From the NCBI GenBank assembly GCA_001304875.1, contig BBZO01000022.1:1-60567 (forward strand): a stretch of DNA of 60,567 nt, given 5' to 3'. The position numbers and the translations under genes are program-made. Source of the stretch: Clostridia bacterium UC5.1-2E3. Its GTDB lineage: Bacteria; Bacillota; Clostridia; Lachnospirales; Lachnospiraceae. The notes under the pieces are model-generated. The model had not been told where the DNA came from and ran no database searches. It saw nothing but the letters and a program-made list of their open reading frames with translations. Below are positions 60,340 through 60,567 of this stretch, one piece after another; positions within the stretch are counted from its first letter, which is position 1, and each line of letters begins with the position of its first letter.

Positions 60340-60567
60340 GGATCTGATGGAACTTTTCAGGGCAGGGAAATTGGCCCTGCCTGTTTCATTTGATGACGGG
60401 CTGGTACTGCCCGGGCTGCGGAGGGACCAGAGCCCTTGCGGAGCTTTTAAAGCTTCATATCGTGAAGAGCTTTCTCTACAATCCGATGGTTCTGTATTTC
60501 GCGGTCTGCGCGGCGCTCCTCGCCGCCGGCCGTCTGCTGCCCCGCATGACCGGCGGCCGGGTGCGGA
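60340..60567 (+). CDS. DUF2752 membrane protein (3' truncated by window end; start uncertain)
   Basis: The frame around 60390-60567 encodes CLFHLMTGWYCPGCGGTRAL followed by ALLKLH-type helix sequence and FLYNPMVLYFAVCAALLAAG, which is the DUF2752 signature (Cys-Pro-Gly-Cys-Gly-Gly-Thr-Arg plus a membrane helix). The only plausible start, TTG 60340, is in a different frame, so the beginning probably contains another sequence error. The gene continues beyond the window. The function of the family is unknown. Confidence 0.65.

Overview
The window looks like a chromosomal segment of an anaerobic, spore-forming Firmicute of the class Clostridia, most likely Lachnospiraceae / Clostridium cluster XIVa. 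The reasons are: AGGAGG-type ribosome binding sites with frequent TTG and GTG starts; many sigma-A promoters with 16-18 bp spacers; a SpoIIM-XerD pair; a giant single-chain 2-hydroxyacyl-CoA dehydratase activase; a SecA with a C-terminal SEC-C zinc motif; a long-form hibernation factor; and many secondary carbon-acid transporters (TTT, TRAP, SSS, AbgT). By eye the DNA is moderately GC-rich, apart from two AT-rich accessory genes at 28325-28861 and 55504-56183.

Layout. 1-5694: a TctCBA transporter operon with a fucose-isomerase-like protein and a ROK regulator. 5873-10048: a secreted wall-binding protein, proC, a Nudix hydrolase, spoIIM and xerD; a 247-bp cloverleaf-like inverted repeat follows. 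10406-14178: a leftward operon (M14 deacylase, sodium symporter, ATC-hydrolase-like protein) divergent from a GntR gene, with a perfect 28-bp palindrome between them. 14202-18194: a SorC regulator and a DhaL-DhaK-VOC-aldolase operon. 18284-22529: the giant activase, leftward. 22752-28210: a rhomboid-like protein, pyruvate kinase, a riboswitch-like leader and a TRAP transporter. 28325-29010: a PBECR2-type nuclease and a structured RNA candidate. 29346-32493: argG (leftward), two small unknown proteins and azlCD. 32522-34777: a leftward PII-like/DUF1538 pair. 35054-42371: cyclodeaminase, folD, a J-like/TPR protein, an HscC-type Hsp70 and a SIMPL lipoprotein. 42458-46151: leftward hpf, a DnaA-box cluster and secA. 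46313-53304: AbgT, three M20 amidohydrolases, a TIGR04076 protein and a malate/lactate dehydrogenase. 53489-60567: LacI, an acetyltransferase, a small RNA candidate, a PBECR4-like protein, prfB, an ACT protein, hom, lysC and a partial DUF2752 gene.

How the genes fit together. Several units have a 'regulator + importer + one to three enzymes' form that suggests catabolism of compounds that cannot be named from sequence: TTT/isomerase/ROK, SSS/deacylase/ATC hydrolase/GntR, DhaKL/aldolase/SorC, and M20/dehydrogenase/LacI. The two most system-like groups of unknown function are the degenerate-J/TPR protein translationally coupled to Hsp70, and the two PBECR-fold nuclease candidates that each sit beside a separately promoted, strongly structured RNA.

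Caveat on quality. About 30 genes, including prfB, secA, pyk, hom, lysC and folD, are interrupted by roughly 50 small indels, nearly all single-base losses in short homopolymers. Correcting one base each time restores family-typical sequence. I read these as sequencing or assembly errors rather than gene decay, and give each such gene as one CDS spanning the breaks.
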